From contig JAEYDD010000038.1 in the NCBI GenBank assembly GCA_023404095.1, forward strand, positions 1 to 64,000: DNA of 64,000 nucleotides, read 5' to 3'. This stretch comes from Pseudomonadota bacterium (GTDB lineage Bacteria > Pseudomonadota > Alphaproteobacteria > Rhizobiales > Rhizobiaceae). The translations under genes were made by a program, and so were the position numbers. Shown here piece by piece: positions 16,899 to 24,639 of the stretch. Under the pieces are notes generated by a model. It made no database searches. It saw nothing but the letters and a program-made list of their open reading frames with translations, and was not told the origin of the DNA. How positions within the stretch are numbered: the first letter of the stretch is position 1; every line of letters starts with the position of its first letter.

Positions 16899-17546
16899 AT
16901 GGCGGCACTCAGCAGCGAGCAGCTTCGCATTTTGCAGGTGGCAGCAGACGAAGGGGCGTTCGTCGCCGCAAGCATTCCCGACAAGAACCGGATCTTGCGG
17001 CTGCATGGCATGGGGCTGGTGCAGCGGCACCCGACCGAACTGGAACGCTGCACGATCACGGCTGAGGGCAGGGCGGCGCTTACGGGTGGCAGTGCATCGG
17101 ATGGTCGGACCCCACTGCCGCATCATCCGCTTGCCGCGCTGTTTCCCATGCTTTCCGACGATATCGCCACGCGCGGGCAGGAAGAGCCTGACTGGCTCCT
17201 CGACGGCCAGATCCTTGACGGCCGGAACCGAGAGGCGGCGTGCGCGCTGCTCGGCATAGATGCGTGGACCAAGGAATACGAGGGGAACGATCCGCTCGGC
17301 TTTGTCCTGTCGTTGAACCTGCATCGTCGGCACCTGACCGAAAGCCAGCGCGCGATGGTGGCCGCGCGGGTCGTCGACTGGGAACGCGGCATGTGCGATC
17401 CGGGATGGCCGGGTAGCGGTGCATGCCGGGGAGGCGATCAGCCACCTGGAGCGCGAAGAGCAGGAAAGGGTTCTGCGCGAGGAAGAAAAGAAGATCGTCC
17501 AGCTTTCCAAGGAAATCCGGGCGAAGCGGGCGAAGATGCGCCATGA
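16899..17546 (+). pseudogene. ParB-like N-terminal part of a broken ParB/MT-A70 gene
   Basis: Residues 1-60 form a winged-helix-like segment (LSSEQLRILQVAADEGAFVA, then ITAEGRAALTG). Residues 73-165 are a ParB/Srx-type domain (HHPLAALFPMLSDDIA, then ILDGRNREAACALLG, then LNLHRRHLTESQRAMVAARV). From about 17390 the frame is wrong and the 50-residue tail is noise. In intact relatives this domain continues through an HTH region into the methyltransferase; here about 60 residues are missing and the frame changes. Confidence 0.65.
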
Positions 17547-18147
17547 GGGGCGGTTGCGGCACATGGCGCTGGTCGCCAGCGCGGCGGCCGGCGAGGTCTC
17601 TCAGAAGTATCCCGTCATCTATGCCGATCCGCCATGGCAGTTCGCGGGGCGCTCCGAGATCACGGGGCGTGAGAAGAGCGCGGAGAACCACTATCCGACC
17701 ATGCCGACCGACGAGATCTGCCAGCTGTTCGAAAAGATCGGATCGCCGGCGGGGCGTGACGCGGTGCTCTTCCTTTGGGCGACGAACCCGATGCTGCCGG
17801 AGGCGCTGCGCGTCATGGCGGCGTGGGGCTTTGCCTATGTGCATCACTGGATCTGGGACAAGCAGGTGGCCGGGACCGGCTACTGGGGGCGCGACCGGCA
17901 CGAACTGCTTCTGATCGGCCGTCGCGGCGACGTGCCCGCGCCGCTGCCCGGCTCTCAGCCGGAGACGGTCTATTCCGAACAGAAGGGGCGGCACACAGCC
18001 AAGCCCGATTTCTACGCAGAGACAATCGAGCGGCTTTATCCGGGCGTGCCCCGGCTGGAGCTGTTCTGCCGCGCGCCTCGCCCAGGCTGGGATGCGTGGG
18101 GATATGAGGCGGCGACGCCGGAAAGCGAGGTCAATCATGAAGCTTGA
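17419..18147 (+). CDS. MT-A70 family adenine-N6 DNA methyltransferase
   Basis: Begins at GTG 17419, whose preceding codons (IRDGRVAVHAGEAISHLE in the same frame) show it is the C-terminal part of a longer ParB/MT-A70 protein. The 242-residue product has a charged coiled helix (REEQERVLREEEKKIVQLSK) and then the methyltransferase domain. The catalytic motif DPPW is near residue 73, an SAM-binding FLWATNP near 120, and the conserved C-terminus is LELFCRAPRPGWDAWG. The catalytic domain looks whole, but the upstream HTH is lost. It overlaps the clamp gene by 11 bases. Confidence 0.75.
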   Translation: MHAGEAISHLEREEQERVLREEEKKIVQLSKEIRAKRAKMRHEGRLRHMALVASAAAGEVSQKYPVIYADPPWQFAGRSEITGREKSAENHYPTMPTDEICQLFEKIGSPAGRDAVLFLWATNPMLPEALRVMAAWGFAYVHHWIWDKQVAGTGYWGRDRHELLLIGRRGDVPAPLPGSQPETVYSEQKGRHTAKPDFYAETIERLYPGVPRLELFCRAPRPGWDAWGYEAATPESEVNHEA

Positions 18148-19261
18148 AACGACGGCTGCCAGCCTCAAGACGGCGCTGGTCATGGCGGGGCATGTGGTGG
18201 AGCGCCGCACGACCATTGCCGTGCTCTCGATGGTGAAGATCGATGGCAACGTGATGACGGCCACCGATCTCGATACCGAGATTTCGGTCACTGTTCCGGT
18301 GATCGGCGCGGAGGGCGCGATCTGCGTCCCTCACGCCCTGATGCTGGCATTGGTAAAGAACCTTCCGGCCGACCAGCGGATCACGCTGGCGGCGACCGAG
18401 AAGGGCGCGGTCCTGAATTTTGCAGGCGGGCGGTATCTGCTTCCGTCTTTGCCGTCCGCCGACTTTCCTGTGTTTCCCGATACGGAATGGATGCCGGTCG
18501 ATGTCAATGGCGAGGGCCTCAAGCGTGCCGTCGCCTTTGTCGCGCCCGTCATCTCGTCGGAAGAGACGCGCTACTATCTCAACGGCGTCTGCATCGATGC
18601 GGAAGACGCGGTTGCCACCGACGGTCACCGCATGGCGACCTATCCGCTGGGCTTCGACGGTCAACCTTTCGGGCGGCGCATCCTGCCATCCGGACTGGCT
18701 AAGCTTATCGGCCGCCTTCCTGCTCCGAACGCCATCCGGCTCGGCGGATCGCTGCGGATCGCGCTCGATTTTCCGGGTATGGCCATACGCGCGAAAACGA
18801 TCGACGGCACATTCCCGGACTGGAAACGGGTGGTTCCCTCGCTCTCTGCGAATGCCGTCCATGTGACGCTGGCAACCGCTCAGCTGCGCCGCTCAGTCAA
18901 GCGGATCTCGGCGGTTGGCCGGGCCCGTAAACTTCTGACGCTCGCCTGGGAAGGGCATCGCCTCTCGCTCTTCAGCCGCGACATGGTCGAGGACGTTGTC
19001 GCCAGCGAGATCATGCAGACCGAACATCCATCCAGCGGGACCGGGACCGTCACCTTCAATTCCGAATACATCGCGCAGCAGCTCGCGGCACTGAAAGGCG
19101 AGGCCGTGACTGTCCGCTTCGACGACAAAGGCGCCCCGTCTCTCTGGACGTGCGAGGGGATGACTGGCCGCCTGATCCTGATGCCCGCAAGGGGCGCAGA
19201 CGAGTCGGAAGCGCGGTCGGCGCTGAGCAGCCTTGCGGCTGCGGAGGGCGAGGCGGCGTGA
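18137..19261 (+). CDS. DNA polymerase III beta-subunit (sliding clamp) paralogue
   Basis: A 374-residue DnaN-like protein with the three-domain clamp layout: domain 1 (MKLETTAASLKTALVMAGHV to about 118), domain 2 (about 125-245, including ATDGHRMATYPL near 165 and TFPDWKRVVP near 228) and domain 3 to the end. The conserved DIDTEI-like segment (ATDLDTEISVTV) and the hydrophobic-cleft region IDGTFPDW are present. The C-terminus has an extra acidic/alanine tail instead of the usual MPMR-type ending. It would form a ring tethering polymerase to DNA. Housekeeping dnaN genes sit near dnaA, so this is an element-borne copy. Confidence 0.85.
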   Translation: MKLETTAASLKTALVMAGHVVERRTTIAVLSMVKIDGNVMTATDLDTEISVTVPVIGAEGAICVPHALMLALVKNLPADQRITLAATEKGAVLNFAGGRYLLPSLPSADFPVFPDTEWMPVDVNGEGLKRAVAFVAPVISSEETRYYLNGVCIDAEDAVATDGHRMATYPLGFDGQPFGRRILPSGLAKLIGRLPAPNAIRLGGSLRIALDFPGMAIRAKTIDGTFPDWKRVVPSLSANAVHVTLATAQLRRSVKRISAVGRARKLLTLAWEGHRLSLFSRDMVEDVVASEIMQTEHPSSGTGTVTFNSEYIAQQLAALKGEAVTVRFDDKGAPSLWTCEGMTGRLILMPARGADESEARSALSSLAAAEGEAA

Positions 19262-19263
19262 GC

Positions 19264-19572
19264 ATGCACGAGCTTCGCGACGGTATTGAGCAGATCGCTG
19301 CGGCGGCGACGGACGCGGAACGGGCGGCGGCGCTGCTGGCCTGCCCGTTGTACCTGCTGATGACCTGCGAATTCACGATCCGCAACCGCATGCAGGTTTC
19401 GGGTTTCCAGGAGGGGATTCGCTACCTCGAGACCGAACTCGCGGCCCTACGCGGGTTTCGCGACGAAGGCGGCGTGCCGCCCGGCGGCATGGATGTCGCC
19501 GTCGTGCGCGGGCGCCTCGGGCGGATTTCGCGCGGGGAAGATCCGAGCGGACAGGGGGTGTGCGTTGGTTAG
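19264..19572 (+). CDS. Hypothetical phage-module protein, 102 aa
   Basis: ATG 19264 two bases after the clamp stop. The product starts with a helix (MHELRDGIEQIAAAATDAER), has a cysteine-containing middle (AALLACPLYLLMTCEFTIRN) and a helical YLETELAALRGF. The tail after residue 70 looks unstructured. Clearly cotranscribed with the clamp. Family unknown. Confidence 0.6.
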   Translation: MHELRDGIEQIAAAATDAERAAALLACPLYLLMTCEFTIRNRMQVSGFQEGIRYLETELAALRGFRDEGGVPPGGMDVAVVRGRLGRISRGEDPSGQGVCVG

Positions 19573-20262
19573 TCGCTCCTCTCTCCGCGTGCTCGTCGGC
19601 TGCGAGTATTCCGGCATTGTGCGCAATGCCTTCCTCGACGAAGGCTTGGATGCGTGGTCCTGCGATCTTTTGCCCGCCGAGGACGGCAGCAACCGGCATA
19701 TCCGCGGTGACGTTCGAACGTTCTTGCGGATGGCTGGGACCTTCTCGTCGTGGCGCACCCGCCGTGCACACGCCTTTGCCGATAAGGCCGGCGCTGGCTT
19801 TCCGGACCGGGCTACATGACGCCGCCGAAACAGCTGCCGATCGGCCGGACATGGGAAAGCATGATCGCCGAGTTCGAGCAGGGCGTTGATCTCTTCGTCG
19901 CCTGCTGGCGCGCCCCGATTGCCTGCGTGGCGATCGAGAACCCGGAAATGCACGACATCGCCCGTGCGCGGATGCCGAATGATGTGCCGTCGCCGCAGAT
20001 CGTGCAGCCCTTCTGGTTCGGTCATCCCGAATACAAGGGCACCGGGTGGTATCTGCGCGGGCTGGAAGCGCTGGTCGAGACGGATCGCCTGCCGGAGCCT
20101 TTGACGGGCACGGATGAATGGAAGGCGTGGAACCGCGTCTGGCGGATGCCGCCGGGCAAGGATCGCGGAAAGGAGCGCAGCCGTTTCTTTCCGGGCATGG
20201 CCAAGGCTGTGGCACGCCAGTGGGGCGGGCAGGCGATGGCTGCGGCGCGAAGGGCGGCGTGA
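19565..20262 (+). pseudogene. Frameshifted DNA methylase-like gene
   Basis: The N-terminus (LRVLVGCEYSGIVRNAFLDE, GLDAWSCDLLPAEDGSNRHI) reads in one frame to about 19715. The family's next motif appears in another frame (NVLADGWDLLVVAHPPCTRL), is broken by TAA near 19778, and then runs cleanly to the end (TPPKQLPIGRTWESM, VAIENPEMH, WRMPPGKDRGKERSRFFPG). The AHPPCT and ENP motifs resemble phage 'site-specific cytosine methylase-like' proteins. One frameshift plus one stop indicate a pseudogene. Confidence 0.65.
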
Positions 20263-20285
20263 TGGCCGCTTGCAACTCGTTTGCG

Positions 20286-20570
20286 CTAATCGATCGCGGG
20301 AGCGCTTCTGCAATGAATATGCGCTTCCCGACAAGCCGACATGAACTTGTCGCGGGCAGCATGAGGCGAACCATTGCCGCACAACGCGGCGATGCAAGCA
20401 CGCTTGGCCGCGAAGAAGGTCTCGCTTCTGGCAATGTCTGGCCAGGCGTGGGCGAGCGCCGACAAGGCTTCTTCCGGGCACCTCACGACCTTGATCAGGC
20501 GTTGCGGTGTGTCGATGCAGACGGGTACACCCCAGCTCGAGTGCAGCTCGACGGCAATAACGTCTCCCAT
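20286..20570 (-). CDS. DUF982 domain protein (copy 4)
   Basis: A 94-residue protein, the closest relative of copy 1: same length, same MGDV start, IKVV strand, HAWP turn, and an identical AKRACIAALCG helix, followed by ARDKFMSACREAHI. The similarity suggests duplication between the stress block and the island. It lies antisense between two broken phage genes and is itself intact. Confidence 0.8.
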   Translation of the reverse strand: MGDVIAVELHSSWGVPVCIDTPQRLIKVVRCPEEALSALAHAWPDIARSETFFAAKRACIAALCGNGSPHAARDKFMSACREAHIHCRSAPAID

Positions 20571-20674
20571 GGCGCGGCTCCTCTTGATAGCGACACTGTT
20601 AAAGGGCCGCCGGGAGGGATTGTTCCCGCCCTTGGAGAACAATCCCCGCATGGCGATCACGACATGGCGCGCGA

Positions 20675-20842
20675 CTACGACCTTACCGTCTGCGGTGGGT
20701 CGGGGTTCTCGTCGGGATTCGGCACTGGATCTTCGTCTGGAAGCCCCGGCGGGTCCGGTTCCTTGACCGGCGGTGCAGGATCGATAGGCGGTGGCACTGG
20801 CTGCGGCGGAATGTCGTCGCCGGGATTTACGGGCAGGCTCAT
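20675..20842 (-). CDS. Proline-rich small protein, 55 aa
   Basis: ATG at 20840-20842 with AAGGAG about eight bases upstream. Almost one third of the residues are proline, with many aspartates (MSLPVNPGDDIPPQPVPPP, LPDEDPVPNPDENPDPP). It is likely unfolded in solution. I know no function. It lies between two DUF982 genes in the same orientation and may share their transcript. Confidence 0.6.
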   Translation of the reverse strand: MSLPVNPGDDIPPQPVPPPIDPAPPVKEPDPPGLPDEDPVPNPDENPDPPQTVRS

Positions 20843-20906
20843 GGCAGGAACTCCTTTGCAAGAGGCCAACTCGCTCGTACCGCCCGTTGTTCCGATTTCA
20901 TTTCCG

Positions 20907-21149
20907 CTAAACGAGGATGCCCGCTATCTCGCAAGCCTTGATGAAGGCCTCCCGCGCAGCCTCCAGCGACTTGCTTCCGCCCAACGCCTGGATGCAGGCA
21001 TGCCGTGCGATGATGTGCGCCGGCCCGGTCTCGTCGAGAGGCCACTGCAGGAGAAGAAAGTTGGCAGCCTCCAGAGCACTGGAGATGGCTCGGAGCTTTC
21101 CTTCCTCCGTCAGAACGTTAACCGGGATACTCCATCTCATTGGGTCCAT
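20907..21149 (-). CDS. DUF982 domain protein (copy 5)
   Basis: An 80-residue DUF982 protein: WSIPVNVLTEEGKLRAISSA strands, ALEAANFLLLQWPLDE helix and turn, ARHACIQALGG hallmark helix, and EAAREAFIKACEIAGI end. The start ATG 21147-21149 is inferred from alignment with the family's usual N-terminus. Intact, antisense to the phage-type genes, and first of three consecutive leftward small genes (21149 to 20286). Confidence 0.75.
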   Translation of the reverse strand: MDPMRWSIPVNVLTEEGKLRAISSALEAANFLLLQWPLDETGPAHIIARHACIQALGGSKSLEAAREAFIKACEIAGILV

Positions 21150-21231
21150 GGATGTTCCCCCGCCGATGTAGAATGGACGTCTGCAAGGCGGTCTCATCAT
21201 AGCGCTTTTCCGGCGGGCGGAGGGAAAAACG

Positions 21232-22354
21232 ATGAGTGACGCCCGTTTCTCCATTATTCCCGGCTGGATCGTCACGGACCGCGCCTCAAGAGGCGCGACC
21301 TTCAGGTGCTGTGCCTTCTCGGCCGCCATACCAGCCGCAAGCACGGCTGGTGCCGACGCAGTCAGGTGAAGATGGCAGAGGAGCTTTCCTGCGCACGATC
21401 GACTGTGCAGGCCTCCATCGATCGGCTTGTCGAGATCGGCGGTGTCGAACGCCGAGAGGTCATCAGCGAGAGCGGGCGTGATAGCGCGCACTGGTACCGC
21501 GTGATCTATGACGTCCAGACCAACGAGGCTGCTTTCAGCGAATGGGATGCCTCGGACGCCGAGGAATTTGGTCCTATCGAGGGCGAAAACGAGGGCGCCC
21601 CCCCTGCCGATCCTGGGTCGGCACCCCCTGCCGACTCTGGAACGGCACCTATTAACGACTCTCAATTAACTCCTCCTGCTGAACAGAGAGAAAGAGCGCG
21701 CGAGCGCGCCGATCAGGATGGGGACGAAAGTCCTAAGGGGCTGGAGCGGCGTTTCCGTCAGTGGTGGGCCAAGTGGCCGAGCTATGAGGACGACGACGAG
21801 CATCCCGCAGCGCGTGGCATGCCCTGTCGCCGCAGCAGCGCCGCGAGTGTGAAGGGAAAACGGCCCTGTGGCTGGAACGTGTCTACGGCAAAGGCGGTTC
21901 GGGGAGGACGAAGGTCAAGAAGGCTTCGACCTATCTCACCCAGCGCATGTGGGAGCGACTGCCCAGCGAGGTGGTGCAGGCAGCGACACAACGCCCTGAG
22001 CATCACAAGCTGTTTTCAAAGCCGTGGCAGGGGCTGTGCATCTCGATCTTCCTTGGGCCGGAAAAACCACTTCCGCCCATGCCTGCGGCGCTTGAGGCAT
22101 TGGTGCGGGCAGGCGGGCCGATGGCCGAGCGCGAGCGCAGGGCACATCGCCAACGGCATGCGTGGCCGCAGGTCAATCGTCTTTACGAAGACAGGCGGGG
22201 CGCAGTGGTGCCTGCGGACGTCATTGCGATCTCCGAAGGCTTCCGCAGCTACCATGTGCAGTCGCGGACGGTGGCCGCGTGGCGACAGCTCTATGAGCAG
22301 ATGGGCTGGGTCTGGCCCGGTATTCAGGCTCGAAATGAACGAGAGGCCGCATGA
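21232..22354 (+). pseudogene. HTH replication-type protein gene with two frameshifts
   Basis: ATG 21232 follows GGAGGG. The protein starts MSDARFSIIPGWIVTD, then needs one extra base near 21279 to continue as LQVLCLLGRHTSRKHGWCR. A helix-turn-helix follows (MAEELSCARSTVQASIDRLV), then an acidic proline-rich linker. A second frame change near 21812 leads to AWHALSPQQRRECEGKTALW, then STYLTQRMWERLP, and a C-terminal domain ending PGIQARNEREAA. Such proteins occur in phage replication modules. Two indels make a functional full-length product unlikely. Confidence 0.65.
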
Positions 22355-23142
22355 CACAGAGCGTTGCTTCCACTATCATTTGCGTCGAACTTTGCTTGGC
22401 TGCCCATGGGGCGGTGGCGGCCGACATCACGCCGATTGCCGTTTCCCCCGAGGCGCAGCAGGTGAAGACCGAAAGTGGCTGGACCTTCACCTTCGCACCT
22501 TATTTCTGGGGCGCGGGTCTTTCTGGTGATTTAGGCACCCGTGGACGAGAGGTTCACGTGGATGCTTCGTTCAGCGACATTTGGGATCATCTCGACTTCG
22601 CAGCCATGGCAATCGGTGAAGCGCGCTACGGGCGCTTCAGCATCGTCGGCGATGTTCTGTACACGAAACTGTCGGGGAATCAGGCAACGCCGAGGGGCTT
22701 TTTCGCAAAAAGCATTGACGTTGATGCCGAGACTTTCGCTGGTTTTGCCGGGCTCGGCTACTCAGTCCTGGAGGACAGTGCGGGACGCCTTGATATAGTA
22801 GGTGGTGTGCGCGTCTGGTCAGCCAATACCGAGATTTCCGCACGCGGGGGTATTCTCGATGGACGCTCGATCAGCGATGGAAACACCTGGGTCGATGCGC
22901 TTGGTGGCATCAAGGGAAGTTACTTTTTGACGCCCGATTTCTTCGTGACTGGTTGGGGACTCGTTGGTGGCGGCGGTGCCGACATTGACTGGGATGTGGC
23001 GGCTACGGTGGGCTATAAGTTCAACGAAACGTTCTCGGCCGTCGCCGGTTACCGCGCGCTCGGCGTTGATTACAGCAATGACGGCTTTGTATTTGACGTG
23101 GTCGAGCAAGGGCCGATCCTTCGCCTTGCCGTGAAATTTTGA
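22351..23142 (+). CDS. Outer-membrane beta-barrel protein
   Basis: A 263-residue protein with a signal peptide (hydrophobic residues 5-22, cleavage after AHGAVAA). The mature part alternates aromatic and polar residues as in an eight- to twelve-strand barrel (WTFTFAPYFWGAGLSGDLG, FSIVGDVLYTKLSG, AATVGYKFNETFSAVAGYRA), and it ends in Phe (RLAVKF), the usual outer-membrane targeting signal. The ATG overlaps the stop of the phage-type gene as ATGA. The basic n-region usual in signal peptides is replaced by MTQ, so the first residues may derive from the island. Confidence 0.8.
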   Translation: MTQSVASTIICVELCLAAHGAVAADITPIAVSPEAQQVKTESGWTFTFAPYFWGAGLSGDLGTRGREVHVDASFSDIWDHLDFAAMAIGEARYGRFSIVGDVLYTKLSGNQATPRGFFAKSIDVDAETFAGFAGLGYSVLEDSAGRLDIVGGVRVWSANTEISARGGILDGRSISDGNTWVDALGGIKGSYFLTPDFFVTGWGLVGGGGADIDWDVAATVGYKFNETFSAVAGYRALGVDYSNDGFVFDVVEQGPILRLAVKF

Positions 23143-23163
23143 CGGTAAGATCATTGCCCGTAC

Positions 23164-24089
23164 GGTCGCTAGCTTCCCCAGCGGACAGTGCGACAGCTTT
23201 TGCGGGACGGCGCCGGAAAATAGCGTGGATATCAGTAAGCCTCTTTCTGCCTCACAAAGCGGCAAGCCATTGAGATTGCGAGCTCTGCGGAGAACTCTTC
23301 TGTCTCGAACCGGGTGTGGGAGGGGCATTGAGAGAAGGCAGGAAGCATTAGACTGCAGTCGAGCCCCCCGTTGCCATGACCTTTTTGCGCCAGCACCGGG
23401 ACGTTGCGACTGCCGCAAAACTCGAGGAAACTGATCTCACTGTTGTGAACCCTGCGACGCATGGTGCGAGCGCATAACAACGTGACTTCCGCTCGTCTTG
23501 GTTCACACGACGGTAAAGGGATTGATCTGATGGTATCTGCAACATGACACTGCAAGAATTTTATCGCGCGTACATAGCTTGCCTCAATCGACAAGATTGG
23601 AATGAGCTGCGGCGGTATGTTTCCGACGATGTCAAACATAATGGTCGACCGCTTGGGCTGTCAGGCTACCGCTCGATGCTGATCAAAGACTTCGAGGACA
23701 TCCCCGACCTGCGTTTCGTCATAGATCGTCTGGTCTGCGACCCGCCCCTTATTGCGGCGAGGTTGATGTTCAATTGCTCACCGAGAGGCCACTTCCTTGG
23801 CCTAAATATCAACGGCCGACGTATTTCCTTCGCAGAAAACGTGTTTTACGAGGTGAAGAGCGGCAAAATTGTCGATGTGTTTTCCGCGATCGACAAAGCC
23901 TCGATCGAAAATCAGATTGCTTGAGCCGCTTTTTGCAACGGCCATTGGTTGCTTTGGGCCCAAAAGCGGTCGCTCTGATGCACGCGTGTCAGTTTTACAG
24001 TTCGCCGCTAACCCCTTGATGTTGTTTTAGCCGATTCAGACAAGTTTTACCGGCAAGTCATTGATGGAATTGCAGGGTCGCTAGCTTCC
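23164..24089 (+). repeat. 14-bp direct repeat flanking the SnoaL-like gene
   Basis: GGTCGCTAGCTTCC occurs at 23164-23177 and again at 24076-24089, bracketing 898 bp with one gene. It could be a footprint of a mobile insertion or chance. The 23178-23543 gap otherwise shows nothing recognisable. Confidence 0.4.
23544..23924 (+). CDS. SnoaL-like/ester-cyclase family protein
   Basis: A 126-residue protein of the NTF2-like fold: an N-terminal helix typical of the family (LQEFYRAYIACLNRQDWNEL), then VSDDVKHNGRPLGLSGYRSM, LRFVIDRLVCDPPLIAARLM, GRRISFAENVFYEVKSGKIV and DVFSAIDKASI. Members include polyketide cyclases and many uncharacterised small-molecule enzymes or binding proteins. The active function is unknown. 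It is monocistronic. Confidence 0.8.
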   Translation: MTLQEFYRAYIACLNRQDWNELRRYVSDDVKHNGRPLGLSGYRSMLIKDFEDIPDLRFVIDRLVCDPPLIAARLMFNCSPRGHFLGLNINGRRISFAENVFYEVKSGKIVDVFSAIDKASIENQIA

Positions 24090-24183
24090 ACACTGACCGG
24101 CTGGGCACCAACGCGCACCGAACGCGCATCGTTTACGAGCCCGGCTTCCGCGCCTTCTGGCCAGACAATTGCGGCAGCTTGTT

Positions 24184-24627
24184 TCACGCCATCGTTGTCG
24201 TCGCATGCGGGGAAGCGACCTTCGCTAGAAGGGCGGCGCCTATGCGTCCGATGTCTCCGTCTGCCTCGTCGCTGGCACCCGAAACGCCGATCGCACCTAT
24301 AATCTCGTCACCCAGTTTCAGCAGCACTCCGCCATCGAGCGGAATGCCATTGGGAATGCAAAGCAGGGCGAGGCGGCCTTCGCCTTCCACCACGTCCTGG
24401 AACTGCCGCGTGTGGCGGCGGAAAAGCACAGCGGTGCGTGCCTTGAGCGTGGCGATTTCGACGCTTCCGACCTGCGCGTCATCATCGCGATGCAACAGGA
24501 CGAGATGTCCGCCGTCATCGACGATTGCAATGACGAGCCGCAGGCCTCGCGTCTTCGCCTCCGTTTCGCAGATGGCGGCGACAGCTTTCGCAGCCTCAAT
24601 CGTCAGCTTCGTCTTCGTGGCGAGCAT
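24184..24627 (-). CDS. GlcG/HbpS family protein (DUF336)
   Basis: A 147-residue protein: IEAAKAVAAICETEAKTRGL, then VIAIVDDGGHLVLLHRDDDA, then TLKARTAVLFRRHT, then GIPLDGGVLLKLGDEIIGAI and GVSGASDEADGDIGRIGA, the full GlcG/HbpS signature. GGAGG ahead of ATG 24627 decides the start. HbpS binds haem in Streptomyces; GlcG-type proteins accompany glycolate and diol operons, where their role is unclear. It is the last gene of the tetronate operon, 12 bases after otnI. Confidence 0.85.
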   Translation of the reverse strand: MLATKTKLTIEAAKAVAAICETEAKTRGLRLVIAIVDDGGHLVLLHRDDDAQVGSVEIATLKARTAVLFRRHTRQFQDVVEGEGRLALLCIPNGIPLDGGVLLKLGDEIIGAIGVSGASDEADGDIGRIGAALLAKVASPHATTTMA

Positions 24628-24639
24628 CTTTTCCTCCAT

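Larger units (their letters stand above)
14138..22354. mobile_element. Decaying prophage-like integrative island
   Basis: Begins with a tyrosine integrase pointing outward and carries a phage-type replication/modification set (MT-A70 methyltransferase, DnaN paralogue, methylase-like gene, HTH replication protein) plus small unknown genes and three antisense DUF982 genes. Four member genes are broken. No terminase, capsid, tail or lysis genes are present. I found no convincing direct-repeat att sites; the right limit is set at the end of the last phage-like gene, where an outer-membrane protein gene overlaps it. Confidence 0.65.

Noticed and set aside
17380..17425. Programmed ribosomal frameshift joining the ParB and MT-A70 parts
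   Set aside because: No slippery heptamer or downstream structure was seen, and the HTH region present in homologues is physically missing, which a frameshift cannot explain.
17080..18291. A 403-codon reverse-strand frame over the methyltransferase gene
   Set aside because: The plus strand shows DPPW and other MT-A70 motifs; the reverse product is arginine/proline-rich without domains.
14100..23250. att direct repeats for the island
   Set aside because: I compared the sequence next to the integrase with the region around and after 22350 by eye and found no repeat long enough to trust.
24090..24183. A short coding-like remnant between the SnoaL-like and GlcG/HbpS genes
   Set aside because: It has no start or ribosome site and no recognisable motif; too short to support.
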